A stretch of DNA of 64,000 bases from Haloterrigena salina JCM 13891 (GTDB taxonomy: Archaea > Halobacteriota > Halobacteria > Halobacteriales > Natrialbaceae), in assembly GCF_000337495.1 (NCBI RefSeq), contig NZ_AOIS01000018.1:60001-124000 (forward strand), in the 5' to 3' direction. Both the position numbers and the translations under genes were made by a program. The notes under the pieces are model-generated. The model searched no databases, was not told the DNA's origin, and saw only the letters and a program-made list of their open reading frames with translations. This document shows positions 1-7,964 of the stretch, one piece after another. Within the stretch, counting starts at the first letter, position 1; each line of letters starts with the position of its first letter.

Positions 1-2373
1 GCCGGATACGATACGAACTCGACCAGAGGCGTCTACCTCAACATCGCGAGTGACCCGACGGAGAGAGACTCCGACGACGACGGGCTCGACGATCGGACGG
101 AACGCGTCGAGGGGAGTACGGTCGTTAGAACGACCAGCGCTAGCGAGACCGAACGCGCCCTCGAGGGATCGGATATCGAGACACTGTCGAACGCCTACGA
201 AACGTACAACGCGACCAGTAACCCGTGGAGCGTCGATACGGACGGGGATGGACTCGACGACGCCCGCGAACGCGAACTCGCGACGGATCCGACCGGAAGC
301 GACACCGATCGTGACGGGCTTTTCGATCGCGACGAAGCCGACGACGAAGGTGATCCGACGCTGTTCGACACGCGCCCGCCGACGATCGACATCCGGAGTT
401 CGGGCTATCATATCCCGGAGACGAGCCTCGACACGACGTACTGGGTCAGCCTCCGTCTGGACGATCCGACCGGTGTCGATCGAGCCGCACTGATCAAAGC
501 CGGAAACGAAGAGACGTCCGAGACCTACGACGGTGGCGATACCGTCTACGACTACCTCGAGTTCACCGAGAAATTCGCCGAGTCTGAGACCGAACTCGAT
601 ACGAGCAGCGTGAAATCGACGTTCGTCTCTGGCTTTAAGAAGGCTACAGAAACAGCCGGAAGCGTCAGTGAGAGTATCGGTGATACCGTCGCCGGGACGA
701 CGATCCACGTCGAAGCGAGCGACACGAACGGAAATAGCCAGCAAACCGTCGGCATTCAACGGCAGAACTTCTACAGCGAAGCCGCCGACGGGCTTTACAC
801 GGACACGATCTTCGATCATGCGGTGGCCAGCGAGTTCGGTACGGTCTCGGGATTCTCCTCGAGTCTGGGCGTCGCTCTCCAGGATGTCTCCCAGCTCATC
901 GACGACCCTACTGCCGTCGTCGAAGGGATCGAGATGCTCCTTGAGCTGGTCAGAGAGGAACGACTCGGAGCCGCCGAAACGCTGGTCGACGCGATGGTTC
1001 AGAGCGTCGAGCAGAAGCAGGCGTTGAACAACCCGTACGGTTCGCTCGAGGAGAAAGACCGACCGCGGCTGTACGACACGTTCGAGCGGAACTGGTACGA
1101 GGGGTACGCGGCAGGGTTCCTCGCGAAAACGGCGCTCGGCGGAGCGGCCTCGAGCAGCATCAAGAACACGATCAAGAGCACGACGACTGCGCAGAAAGTC
1201 GGCTCGAAACTCGCGGACACGAAGGCGCTTCGTGCGATCTCACGCGTCAGCGATGCGAAAGAGGCCGCGAAAGGCCGCGCGACCGCCCGAATTCTGCTGA
1301 CTGCCGACGGTGACGCCGCCGAACCGCTGCTGAGTCAGGCCGATACCGCTGGCGGTGCGTTCCGGCTCTGGCGGCATCAGCGCGCGATGGACGCTGACGT
1401 CGATGCGATGTCAGAGGCCAAGCAGCAACGGTTAGGCGAGTACCTCATGCGAAACGGTGACGATGGCGTGGACGTCTTCGACAGCCTCGATGCCGACGTG
1501 CGAGACGACTTCCTGGGGACGCCGTGTCGCCGAGCGTCGGTGTCGATGGCTGCCGGCGCCGGGCTGGCGGGTGGGTGCGGCGACATCGGCGACGACCTCC
1601 GCGAGCAGTTGACAGTCGTCGACAGCCGCAGCGACTCGTTTGACGTCAACCAGTTCCTCAAGAACACCGACGCCGACAGTCGGGCGGCGTTCAGCCAGGT
1701 CGACGATGCGACTGCGACCCGGATGCTCGTCCGCTACGGCGAGGGCGACCTCGATGCCGAGAATCTTCGGCGGATGAACGAACTGCTGGACAGCGGCGAC
1801 ATGGATCAGGCCGACGCCCAGCGGATGATGGGGATGTTGGAGACGAAGGAGCATGATCCATTGATCGATGACGTCGATGCAAACGACCTCCTGGATATCG
1901 CTGAACAAGGAGGTGACTTAGCGACGACACGGCTGGTTGTAAAAGATAAGTCCGAAAACGTCCGCTGGATGGAACGAGGGAGGTACACACCCGAGAGTAG
2001 CGACAAAAGCTACGGATGGGAATATCTGAAGGCGCGACATATTGACGGTCGGCAGCTGACGGAGAAACAGGCGACGGACTTCTGGCCGATGGGGCAAAAA
2101 TTCGACTCGAGAGCGGAGCCCCTGCCGGATACCATGTCTGAAGAGGACGTCAACAAAGCAGTCTATCAAGCGATAAAAGAGGGTGAGACGACCGACCAAG
2201 ATGCATTCAACTACGACGGATTCGACCCCGAGTTCGTTGATAGAACGGGAATTTCTCGCATTCGAGTCGTGATACGAGAGGGGAACGTTCGGACTGCTTT
2301 CCCGAAGGGTGGGGAAGATGCCTGGGCATACATTAGTGAGAACGACGTTGGTTGGATCAACCGAGGTGAGTGA
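1..2373 (+). CDS. Large surface protein with C-terminal toxin tip (5' end outside window)
   Basis: The frame is open from base 1 to the TGA at 2371-2373, so 790 residues are visible and the N-terminus is missing. Residues about 18-130 carry thrombospondin-type-3-like Ca-binding repeats (DSDDDGLDD, DTDGDGLDD, DTDRDGLFD). An Ig-like stretch follows, ending near VEASDTNGN. A helical pre-toxin region comes next, with FLGTPCRR and a run rich in DD, LR and MNELLDSGD. The last ~150 residues form a separate tip: RWMERGRY, YGWEYLKARHID (His at visible codon 680), MSEEDVNKAVYQAI and a final beta-rich IRVVIREGNVRTAFP. This order (adhesive repeats, pre-toxin, variable tip, immunity-like gene immediately downstream) is the architecture of polymorphic/contact-dependent toxins; the related tip at 3736-4611 supports it. 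The helix-His followed by strands resembles BECR-fold RNase toxins, but that is inference. The tip is more AT-rich than the upstream part. Confidence 0.8.
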   Translation, partial: AGYDTNSTRGVYLNIASDPTERDSDDDGLDDRTERVEGSTVVRTTSASETERALEGSDIETLSNAYETYNATSNPWSVDTDGDGLDDARERELATDPTGSDTDRDGLFDRDEADDEGDPTLFDTRPPTIDIRSSGYHIPETSLDTTYWVSLRLDDPTGVDRAALIKAGNEETSETYDGGDTVYDYLEFTEKFAESETELDTSSVKSTFVSGFKKATETAGSVSESIGDTVAGTTIHVEASDTNGNSQQTVGIQRQNFYSEAADGLYTDTIFDHAVASEFGTVSGFSSSLGVALQDVSQLIDDPTAVVEGIEMLLELVREERLGAAETLVDAMVQSVEQKQALNNPYGSLEEKDRPRLYDTFERNWYEGYAAGFLAKTALGGAASSSIKNTIKSTTTAQKVGSKLADTKALRAISRVSDAKEAAKGRATARILLTADGDAAEPLLSQADTAGGAFRLWRHQRAMDADVDAMSEAKQQRLGEYLMRNGDDGVDVFDSLDADVRDDFLGTPCRRASVSMAAGAGLAGGCGDIGDDLREQLTVVDSRSDSFDVNQFLKNTDADSRAAFSQVDDATATRMLVRYGEGDLDAENLRRMNELLDSGDMDQADAQRMMGMLETKEHDPLIDDVDANDLLDIAEQGGDLATTRLVVKDKSENVRWMERGRYTPESSDKSYGWEYLKARHIDGRQLTEKQATDFWPMGQKFDSRAEPLPDTMSEEDVNKAVYQAIKEGETTDQDAFNYDGFDPEFVDRTGISRIRVVIREGNVRTAFPKGGEDAWAYISENDVGWINRGE

Positions 2374-2375
2374 AG

Positions 2376-2894
2376 ATGAGAGATTACAGTAACCGGGGTG
2401 TCTATCTCGATCTCCCTTCACCGTCATCAACTGCTGGCTGGCTAGAGACGGGATCGATGCCGGCAGGCGATATACGGCTCCTTACGGAGAATATTCCGGA
2501 GGAAAGCGATAAACCGTATCATGAGTGCAGTCTGTTAGGGGACGTGTTGAAGGAACTGGTTGCCGGGATCGAAGCAATCCTCGACGGAGATAGCATCTCT
2601 ATCGAGCTGGATGCCACTCGGATTCACATTACCCCCAAACCAGATGGCGAGTGCGTCACGGTACGAGTCGAGATCATGGGGATTCCGGATGATGTCCGTG
2701 GACACGAGCCCGACGTGGTAGGAAGGACCGAACTCGTGACGGAAATCTACGTCACTGTTCGATCTTGGTGTGACGACGCACTAGCGGTCAATCCGGATCT
2801 CGACAGTTCGGAATGGTATCAGGAACTCAAAGCGGCGCTCGCAGACGCAGAAGATGCACTCGAGGACGCCGGGATAGAAGAGATCCGACAGTAA
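2376..2894 (+). CDS. Candidate immunity protein 1
   Basis: A 172-aa acidic soluble protein with no signal peptide or membrane segment. The ATG at 2376 follows a Shine-Dalgarno GAGGTGA by 6 nt; a GTG at 2370 overlapping the toxin stop is the alternative start. It begins within a few bases of the toxin stop, as expected for a toxin/immunity pair expressed together. The C-terminal half (RTELVTEIYVTVRSW, then ALAVNPDLDSSEWYQEL and ALADAEDALEDAGI) aligns with the product of 4616-5113 and more weakly with that of 3080-3595, so the three form one family in this locus. The middle (EVIMGIPDDV-like beta segment, PDVVGRTEL) is also shared with the third copy. Neutralising the upstream toxin tip is inferred from position and family expansion only. 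Confidence 0.65.
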   Translation: MRDYSNRGVYLDLPSPSSTAGWLETGSMPAGDIRLLTENIPEESDKPYHECSLLGDVLKELVAGIEAILDGDSISIELDATRIHITPKPDGECVTVRVEIMGIPDDVRGHEPDVVGRTELVTEIYVTVRSWCDDALAVNPDLDSSEWYQELKAALADAEDALEDAGIEEIRQ

Positions 2895-3083
2895 CTGTCG
2901 GAGCGACATCTCTGGAATTTCGCAAAGAAAGGGAGTCCCAGACCGGCACCAATAGGGGTGAATGGAATAGAAGTCAGAGCCGATCCGAATACTGGAAGAT
3001 TGGAAGTTGTGTATCGGAAAAAAGGAGGCAAGCCTGTCTGGACCTGGTCGCGTGGAGCAGGTGATTGGCTGAGGAACCTATGA
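2895..3083 (+). pseudogene. Decayed toxin C-terminal tip (module 2)
   Basis: Directly after the first immunity gene, the frame beginning at 2895 is open to the TGA at 3081-3083 and encodes about 62 residues without an obvious start. The end reads GVNGIEVRADPNTG, LEVVYRKKGG and PVWTWSRGAGDW. This matches in pattern the last strands of the two neighbouring toxin tips (IEVIIRNGNVRTAYPKKGP then VWKYIS). Its stop overlaps the ATG of the next gene as ATGA (3080-3083), the coupling expected between a toxin and its immunity gene. I read it as the 3' stump of a displaced toxin module kept with its immunity gene; it has no pre-toxin region and is unlikely to be expressed alone. Confidence 0.6.
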
Positions 3084-3595
3084 CGAGTAAAGATACTATC
3101 GAGATCGCCTACTCCCGGCCAGAAGGGGACGACAGGATACTCACCGATGAGGAAGCGCTATCCCTCTCAGTCGGTGTTACGATCACTGTCAACGGTGAGT
3201 CTTTCCCCGGCGACGGTGGAAGAATCGGATTCCGTCTCCGAGAACTGATCATGGGATTCGTATTTTTCGGAATGGACGACTTCATCGTCGGTGAGAGCGA
3301 ACGAGCCATCGTTACAGCGGGGGAGTCGTATCTCGTCTTCGAGCGCGAAAATGAGGACCACGTTAGAATTACCCTGTGCTACACCGAAAAGACAGCTAAG
3401 AACCCAGACGACCGGTATGATGCCGAGCCAACGATCGTCGTCGATCGTGATCCCCTCGTCGAAGAGATATTACAGACCATCGACGAGTTAGTCGAGATAC
3501 TCCTCACAGAGAACCAAAACCTCCACGATCGCTATCGGACCACTGTTCAGAGCTGTAGTGAACAACTCGAAGAGATAGGTGATGCCATAGAGTAA
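3080..3595 (+). CDS. Candidate immunity protein 2
   Basis: A 171-aa acidic protein. The ATG at 3080 overlaps the stop of the preceding toxin stump (ATGA), which favours it over an upstream TTG at 3065. The N-terminal half is beta-rich (VGVTITVNGESFPG, then SYLVFEREN and HVRITLCY). The C-terminal half (RDPLVEEILQTIDELVEILLTEN, ending EQLEEIGDAIE) matches the helical end of the other two immunity candidates (LVEEIYTTIRRW, then ALTDAERVLEEEGI). It therefore appears to be a diverged member of the same family, probably specific for the lost module 2 toxin. No catalytic motif, membrane segment or signal peptide is seen. The function is inferred from context. Confidence 0.55.
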   Translation: MTSKDTIEIAYSRPEGDDRILTDEEALSLSVGVTITVNGESFPGDGGRIGFRLRELIMGFVFFGMDDFIVGESERAIVTAGESYLVFERENEDHVRITLCYTEKTAKNPDDRYDAEPTIVVDRDPLVEEILQTIDELVEILLTENQNLHDRYRTTVQSCSEQLEEIGDAIE

Positions 3596-3639
3596 TCACC
3601 TCAGGCCAAGGTCCACCTGCCAGATTGCCTGACCCCCGA

Positions 3640-3798
3640 AATGCGGCGACGGGGACGCTAACCGCGACAACTACAGCGAGGACCACAGTTCGACAACCTC
3701 GGTCCCGAGGTGCGTGACGACTTCTTGGGGACGCCGTGTCGTCGCCTTCAACTGTCACCTTCGTGGGGGCAGGGATACCACAGCAGCCGGCCGCCGTA
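3640..3798 (+). pseudogene. Broken pre-toxin segment upstream of orphan module
   Basis: This stretch is related to bases about 1445-1560 of the intact gene. In the frame of base 3710 it reads FDNLGPEVRDDFLGTPCRR, matching VFDSLDADVRDDFLGTPCRR upstream, then runs into a TAA at 3797. The homology continues from about 3799 in a different frame, so a frameshift separates the halves. A further stop (TAA at 3659-3661) closes the upstream side. The segment marks the recombination or decay boundary where an orphan toxin module was left behind. Confidence 0.55.
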
Positions 3799-4611
3799 AT
3801 GGTGGCGAGTGGCTGTGGTGGAATCAGCGACGACCTCCGCGAACAACTGACCGTCGTTGACAGCCGCAGTGACTCGTTCGACGCGAACGAGTTCCTGAAG
3901 AACACCGATGCCGACAGCCGGCAAGCGCTCGAGCGTGTGGACGACACGACGGCTACGCGGATGCTCGTCCGCTACGGCGAGGGCGACCTCGAGGCCGAGC
4001 ATCTCCGCCGGATGAACGAACTGCTGGACAGCGGCGACATGGCTCAGGCCGACGCCCAGCGGATGATGGGGATACTCGAGACGAAAGGCCACAATCCGCT
4101 AATCGAGGACACCATTCAAGCAAACGATCTCCTCAAGATTCCGAGCCAGGGTAATGACCTGAGCACAACTCGACTCGTTGTTACTGACGACGATGGGAAT
4201 ATTCGTTGGCTCGAGCGTGGTGTCTTCGACCCGAATGCTGGCCAGACAGACTATGGTTGGACCTATATGGAAGCACGTCATATCGACGGTAAGTTGATGC
4301 GTGAAAAGAGGGCAACCACCCTCTGGCCAATGGGCCAAGATTTCGATTCAAAGGCCCAGCCGCTCCCAAATTCGATGTCGGAAAAAGATGTCAGCGAAGC
4401 CATCTACAAGGCTCTCGAAGACACAGAAACGACTCAACAAGACTCGTTCAAGTACAGCGACTTCGATCAAAGTTTCGTCGATAGAACAGGTGTTTCAGAG
4501 ATTGAAGTTATAATCAGAAACGGTAACGTCCGGACTGCATATCCGAAAAAGGGCCCAGCAGTCTGGAAGTACATCAGTCAGAACGACGTTGGTTGGAGAC
4601 ATGTGGGGTGA
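3736..4611 (+). CDS. Orphan toxin module 3 (pre-toxin plus toxin tip)
   Basis: The open frame runs from a GTG at 3736 (first ATG 3799) to the TGA at 4609-4611, up to 291 aa. Residues after about 27 repeat the pre-toxin region of the large surface protein almost word for word (DDLREQLTVVDSRSDSFD, RMLVRYGEGDL, RRMNELLDSGDM). The final ~150 residues are a clearly related but diverged tip: RWLERGVF, YGWTYMEARHIDGK, MSEKDVSEAIYKAL, VDRTGVSEIEVIIRNGNVRTAYP. It lacks the adhesive N-terminus, and the upstream homology is in another frame, so this is a displaced cassette like those of rhs/CDI loci. It may be silent, or act as a donor for recombination onto the intact gene. The retained His and beta strands suggest the tip would still fold. 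Confidence 0.65.
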   Translation: MSSPSTVTFVGAGIPQQPAAVMVASGCGGISDDLREQLTVVDSRSDSFDANEFLKNTDADSRQALERVDDTTATRMLVRYGEGDLEAEHLRRMNELLDSGDMAQADAQRMMGILETKGHNPLIEDTIQANDLLKIPSQGNDLSTTRLVVTDDDGNIRWLERGVFDPNAGQTDYGWTYMEARHIDGKLMREKRATTLWPMGQDFDSKAQPLPNSMSEKDVSEAIYKALEDTETTQQDSFKYSDFDQSFVDRTGVSEIEVIIRNGNVRTAYPKKGPAVWKYISQNDVGWRHVG

Positions 4612-4615
4612 AACC

Positions 4616-5113
4616 ATGGAGGATACATATGATGAAATAGATATTGAAATCCAATCCCCGGGAACCTATGATCTAGAAAGAGGATGGATGCCGAGTGCTG
4701 ACATGCGAATACACCTAGGTGGAATTGAGAGGGGAGAGGACCGTCCCTGGGACGACGTAAGCCTCCCGAATGAGGTGTTCCCGGATCTGCTCCGATGTAT
4801 GGCTGTGATCCTCGAGAATGAGGAGTGCGCTGCAGCGTTCGATATGGGTGAACTCGAGTTCACGCCCGTCCCGGAGAACGACGCCGTCGGCGTGTATTTC
4901 CACATTGATGGGGTACCGCGAGAGAGCCGAGATGATTCGCCGGATCTCGTCGACCGCACTGCTCTCGTCGAGGAAATCTACACGACCATTAGACGGTGGG
5001 CCGACGAGGCGCTGGCGATCAACGACGATTTGACGGACGCCGATTGGTTTCGGGAGATCGATACGGCACTCACGGACGCTGAACGAGTCCTCGAGGAGGA
5101 GGGGATTCGATAA
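4616..5113 (+). CDS. Candidate immunity protein 3
   Basis: A 165-aa acidic soluble protein. The ATG at 4616 follows GGGGTGA by 4 nt and lies 4 nt after the orphan toxin stop; an in-frame ATG at 4601 would overlap the toxin. It is the closest relative of immunity candidate 1: both have SMPAGDIRL/WMPSADMRI near the N-terminus, a beta segment ending GVP/GIP, then PDLVDRTALVEEIYTTIRRW, ALAIN and DWFREIDTALTDAERVLEE. The parallel divergence of the two toxin tips and the two immunity candidates fits cognate pairs. The function is inferred from context. Confidence 0.65.
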   Translation: MEDTYDEIDIEIQSPGTYDLERGWMPSADMRIHLGGIERGEDRPWDDVSLPNEVFPDLLRCMAVILENEECAAAFDMGELEFTPVPENDAVGVYFHIDGVPRESRDDSPDLVDRTALVEEIYTTIRRWADEALAINDDLTDADWFREIDTALTDAERVLEEEGIR

Positions 5114-5301
5114 CCTCCAGCGTCCGTTAGCTGGTCGTTGGGAGTAAGTCCACTGTCGTGTGAAACCTTTCTATCCCGAGGGAGGTACCCCAATTATCGC
5201 TTTTTAAGCCTCCCGGCTTGAAGCACATCTGGCTACTGGCGACGGGGCGGAAACTATTGCAGGTGGCTCGAGATACGAGAATGATTAAAACCGACGGAAT
5301 A

Positions 5302-6525
5302 TCACAGCACGCCGAATCCGAACTCCGCCATCCCGAAGACCGGCCCCCACAGCAGGTGGAGCGCGACGCCGACGACGACCGCGGGCAGGAAGTTGTAGAT
5401 CGTGGCGACGATCGCCGCTTTGGCGTCGACGGCCAGCAGCGGGAACAGGGCGTCGCCGTCCTGGGCGATCGCGTTGGCGGTCAGCGCCGAAAACGGCAGG
5501 CCGCCCTCGGCGTAGACGCTGGCCAGCAGGATCTGCGGGCCACAACCCGGAATGAGGCCGACGACGGCGCCGCCGATCGGGGCGAGCACCCCGGCCGCCG
5601 CGGCGACGGTCGTGACGTCGATCCCCGTCAGGAGGACGGCGTACTCGTAGACGAGGAAGGCAACGAGCACCCAGACGGTGACGAAACTCGTCTCCATCGC
5701 CGCGTGGGTGAGCGTATCGTACACCGAGCCGAAGGAGTCCCGAGCCCGGGCGATCTCCCCCTCGCCGACGTAGTGGCGGCCGACCGCGTAGAGGTACAGC
5801 GACAGCACCGCGCCGATGATGCCGACGACGGTGAAGAGGCCGTCGAAGCCGAGGCCGGCCGTCAGCGGGACTTCGGGACCGCCGCGGAGCAGGTAGAGAC
5901 TCCCGAGGACGAGCCCCGCGACGGCTGCGACCCACCACAGGACGTGCGCGAGATGGGAGAGCGGGGTGAGAACCCGAGAGTGTCGATCCGGACCCGCGTC
6001 GTGCGCACACGCCGGTGACGGTCCGCCGTAGTCGTGGGCGGGGTTCGGTCCGACACCGCCGTTGACGACGGTGCCGCCGTCGGCCATCGCCGGCGAGAGT
6101 TTCGCGACGGCGTTGTCGACTCGAGTGACGCCCAACCCGACGGAGTCGACGAGGTAGCCGGTCGCGACCGACGCCGCGAACGCGATGGCGTAGGCGTACA
6201 GCGCGGCCTCGGGGGCGAGCGCGAGGATGACGAACGCCGAGTCGCCCGCGGTCGCTCCCAGCGTCGCGACGACGGTCCCGAAGCTGACCGTGCCGCGGAC
6301 GTACAGCGGCATGACGACGATCGCGCCGCCGCAGCCGGGGGTCAGCCCGAGGAGGCCGCCGAACAGGACCTGGAGTCGCTCGTTGTCTTCGATCGCCGCG
6401 AGCGCGGCGCCGTCGGTTCGATACTGGATCAGTCCGAACGCCAGCACCGTCACCGCGACGAACGCGCTCACCTGCACGTAGCCGTCCCGCAGCGACTCGA
6501 GCAGGACGGTCAGCAGTTCGTTCAC
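5302..6525 (-). CDS. Putative metal exporter, ArsP_2/manganese-transporter-like membrane protein
   Basis: A 407-aa polytopic membrane protein with roughly ten hydrophobic segments in two related halves. Each half carries a proline-glycine-cysteine motif: LTPGCGGAIVVMPLY near residue 60 and LIPGCGPQILLASVY near residue 325. A polar loop of about 50 residues containing His and Cys separates the halves. This layout matches the family annotated as putative manganese transporter / ten-TM heavy-metal exporter (ArsP_2-like). The substrate is not shown by sequence. The ATG at 6525 follows a TATA-like TATATA at about 6600-6606, and a palindrome at 6575-6590 lies where the transcription start should be, so metal-dependent repression is likely. 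It is a single gene, tail-to-tail with the immunity genes. Confidence 0.7.
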   Translation of the reverse strand: MNELLTVLLESLRDGYVQVSAFVAVTVLAFGLIQYRTDGAALAAIEDNERLQVLFGGLLGLTPGCGGAIVVMPLYVRGTVSFGTVVATLGATAGDSAFVILALAPEAALYAYAIAFAASVATGYLVDSVGLGVTRVDNAVAKLSPAMADGGTVVNGGVGPNPAHDYGGPSPACAHDAGPDRHSRVLTPLSHLAHVLWWVAAVAGLVLGSLYLLRGGPEVPLTAGLGFDGLFTVVGIIGAVLSLYLYAVGRHYVGEGEIARARDSFGSVYDTLTHAAMETSFVTVWVLVAFLVYEYAVLLTGIDVTTVAAAAGVLAPIGGAVVGLIPGCGPQILLASVYAEGGLPFSALTANAIAQDGDALFPLLAVDAKAAIVATIYNFLPAVVVGVALHLLWGPVFGMAEFGFGVL

Positions 6526-6574
6526 GACACCTCACCCGCCGTTTGTGAGGGGACTGACAGAAGATTAGACATCT

Positions 6575-6590
6575 CTAAACATAGGTTTAG
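6575..6590 (-). promoter_or_regulatory. Palindromic operator over the exporter promoter
   Basis: CTAAAC-ATAG-GTTTAG is a perfect 6-bp inverted repeat. Just beside it on the same strand, TTAGA-CATC-TCTAA (6565-6578) is a second, overlapping dyad. For the minus-strand exporter gene the TATA-like element lies at about 6600-6606, so the dyads cover the predicted start of transcription about 25 nt downstream. Repression by a DtxR/MntR-family (SirR-type) metalloregulator is inferred from the dyad shape and the product. Confidence 0.5.
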
Positions 6591-6801
6591 CAGCATGCGA
6601 TATATAGTTGCTGGTGGCCCGTGCCGGTCGGCGCGGTCACGGTCGATCGCTGCTACGGAGAGCGTCGGCTACGCTGCGTTCGCCACCGCCGCAGATTTCC
6701 AGTAATAGCGGTCGTTAGCGGTCGTCAGCGAACAGTCAGCGATCGGCGCGGCGTCTCGAGTATGACTCGGTCGGTCGATTCGATCGACGGGAGCCCGCCG
6801 G

Positions 6802-7326
6802 TCAGAGATCGAGCGTGTAGACGACCTCTCGGCGCTCCTCGCCACCGATCTCGACCGTGTCCTCGCCGGTCTGCTCGAATCCCTGTTCCTCGTAGAACCG
6901 CCGGCCGTCCTCGTTGGAAGCGAGGTCCATCGCCCGCATGCGCTCCATGTTGAAGTCCTGCAAGTCCTCGCAGAGCCGCTCGTGCAGCGCCGTCCCGATC
7001 CCCTGCCCCTGATGGTCCGGGTGGACCGCCATCCGGAGAACGTCGCCTTCCGCCTCGCTGACGACGCCGTGGGTGAAGCCGACCACCTCGCCGTCGCCGG
7101 ACGCCGTCCGGCTCCCGTCCGCGGACCGTGGCTCCGCGCGCTCGGCGACGAGAAACGCCGTTCCCGGTTTCGACAGCGCCTGCTCGAGTCGCTCGTCGCC
7201 GTACCAGTCGTCGATCGTCTCGTCGATCGCGTCGGCCTCGAGTTCGTCGTACGTTTCGTGCCAGGTGTCGCGAGCGACGCTCCTGATCGCCGAACGATCT
7301 TCGAGGGTGGCCGGTCGAAGTTCCAT
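6802..7326 (-). CDS. GNAT family N-acetyltransferase
   Basis: A 174-aa single-domain GNAT enzyme. The start is MELRPATLEDRSAIRSVA (ATG at 7326), a typical GNAT N-terminus; a GTG 42 nt upstream would add only non-conserved residues. Motif A for acetyl-CoA binding is VLRMAVHPDHQGQGIGTAL, followed by the conserved end NEDGRRFYEEQGFEQTGE. The substrate cannot be read from sequence. It stands alone between the exporter promoter and a non-coding stretch. Confidence 0.85.
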   Translation of the reverse strand: MELRPATLEDRSAIRSVARDTWHETYDELEADAIDETIDDWYGDERLEQALSKPGTAFLVAERAEPRSADGSRTASGDGEVVGFTHGVVSEAEGDVLRMAVHPDHQGQGIGTALHERLCEDLQDFNMERMRAMDLASNEDGRRFYEEQGFEQTGEDTVEIGGEERREVVYTLDL

Positions 7327-7587
7327 ACCGCCCGCTACACCACCGGCTGTCAAAGTGGTTTCACCCACTCTGTGGGGTGGTAACAGGTGTCTAGAACGGT
7401 CGCTTCGAGTGGAACCGAAACGGGAGTCGAACGACGGTTGCGGGACGGGGCCGAACGGTAGAACTCCCTGCGAACGACTGTCGAGCCAGCGGAGGTCGGC
7501 GACTGCACTCGACGCGGTCGCTACGAAGTCAGTCTCGAGTGGAAGGAGAGGGGTCGCGATCGCGGACGGCGGGCATCGCGATCGTCC

Positions 7588-7746
7588 TCACCCGGTGAGG
7601 AATCCGCCGGTCGGGATACGCGTCGCAGGCGTGCCGTCCTCGTTCGTCGACACGTCGTCGCCGAAGTCGGGAGAGTGGCGGATCGTTCGTCGGACCTTTG
7701 CCAGTCGCTGCGTGCTTGCCGTGACGGTGGCGAGTATCTTACTCAT
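7588..7746 (-). CDS. Small 52-aa hypothetical protein
   Basis: The ATG at 7746 begins MSKILATVTASTQRLAKVRR and the protein ends ATRIPTGGFLTG. On the minus strand a good TATA box (CTTATATG, about 7770-7778) lies some 27 nt before the ATG, consistent with a leaderless haloarchaeal transcript, and this is the main reason to call it. The N-terminus is basic and the rest polar, with no Cys pair and no membrane segment. I do not recognise the family. The function is unknown and it could be spurious. Confidence 0.4.
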   Translation of the reverse strand: MSKILATVTASTQRLAKVRRTIRHSPDFGDDVSTNEDGTPATRIPTGGFLTG

Positions 7747-7964
7747 ACATGAGTAAACAAGCACGGGACGCATATAAGTATTTTCGAGATGAAAGATCGT
7801 GTGGGTACGGCGGTAACGAGCACAGATCTTCCTATCGTTCGAACGAGCGTCTTAGATTCTCTAGATCGGGAATTTAGGTGATTTACCGATAGGAATGACC
7901 AAATCTAGAGGATTATTCACAAGGGTATAAAATCAGATAGGTCCGCGGAGCCGACGGCAGATGG

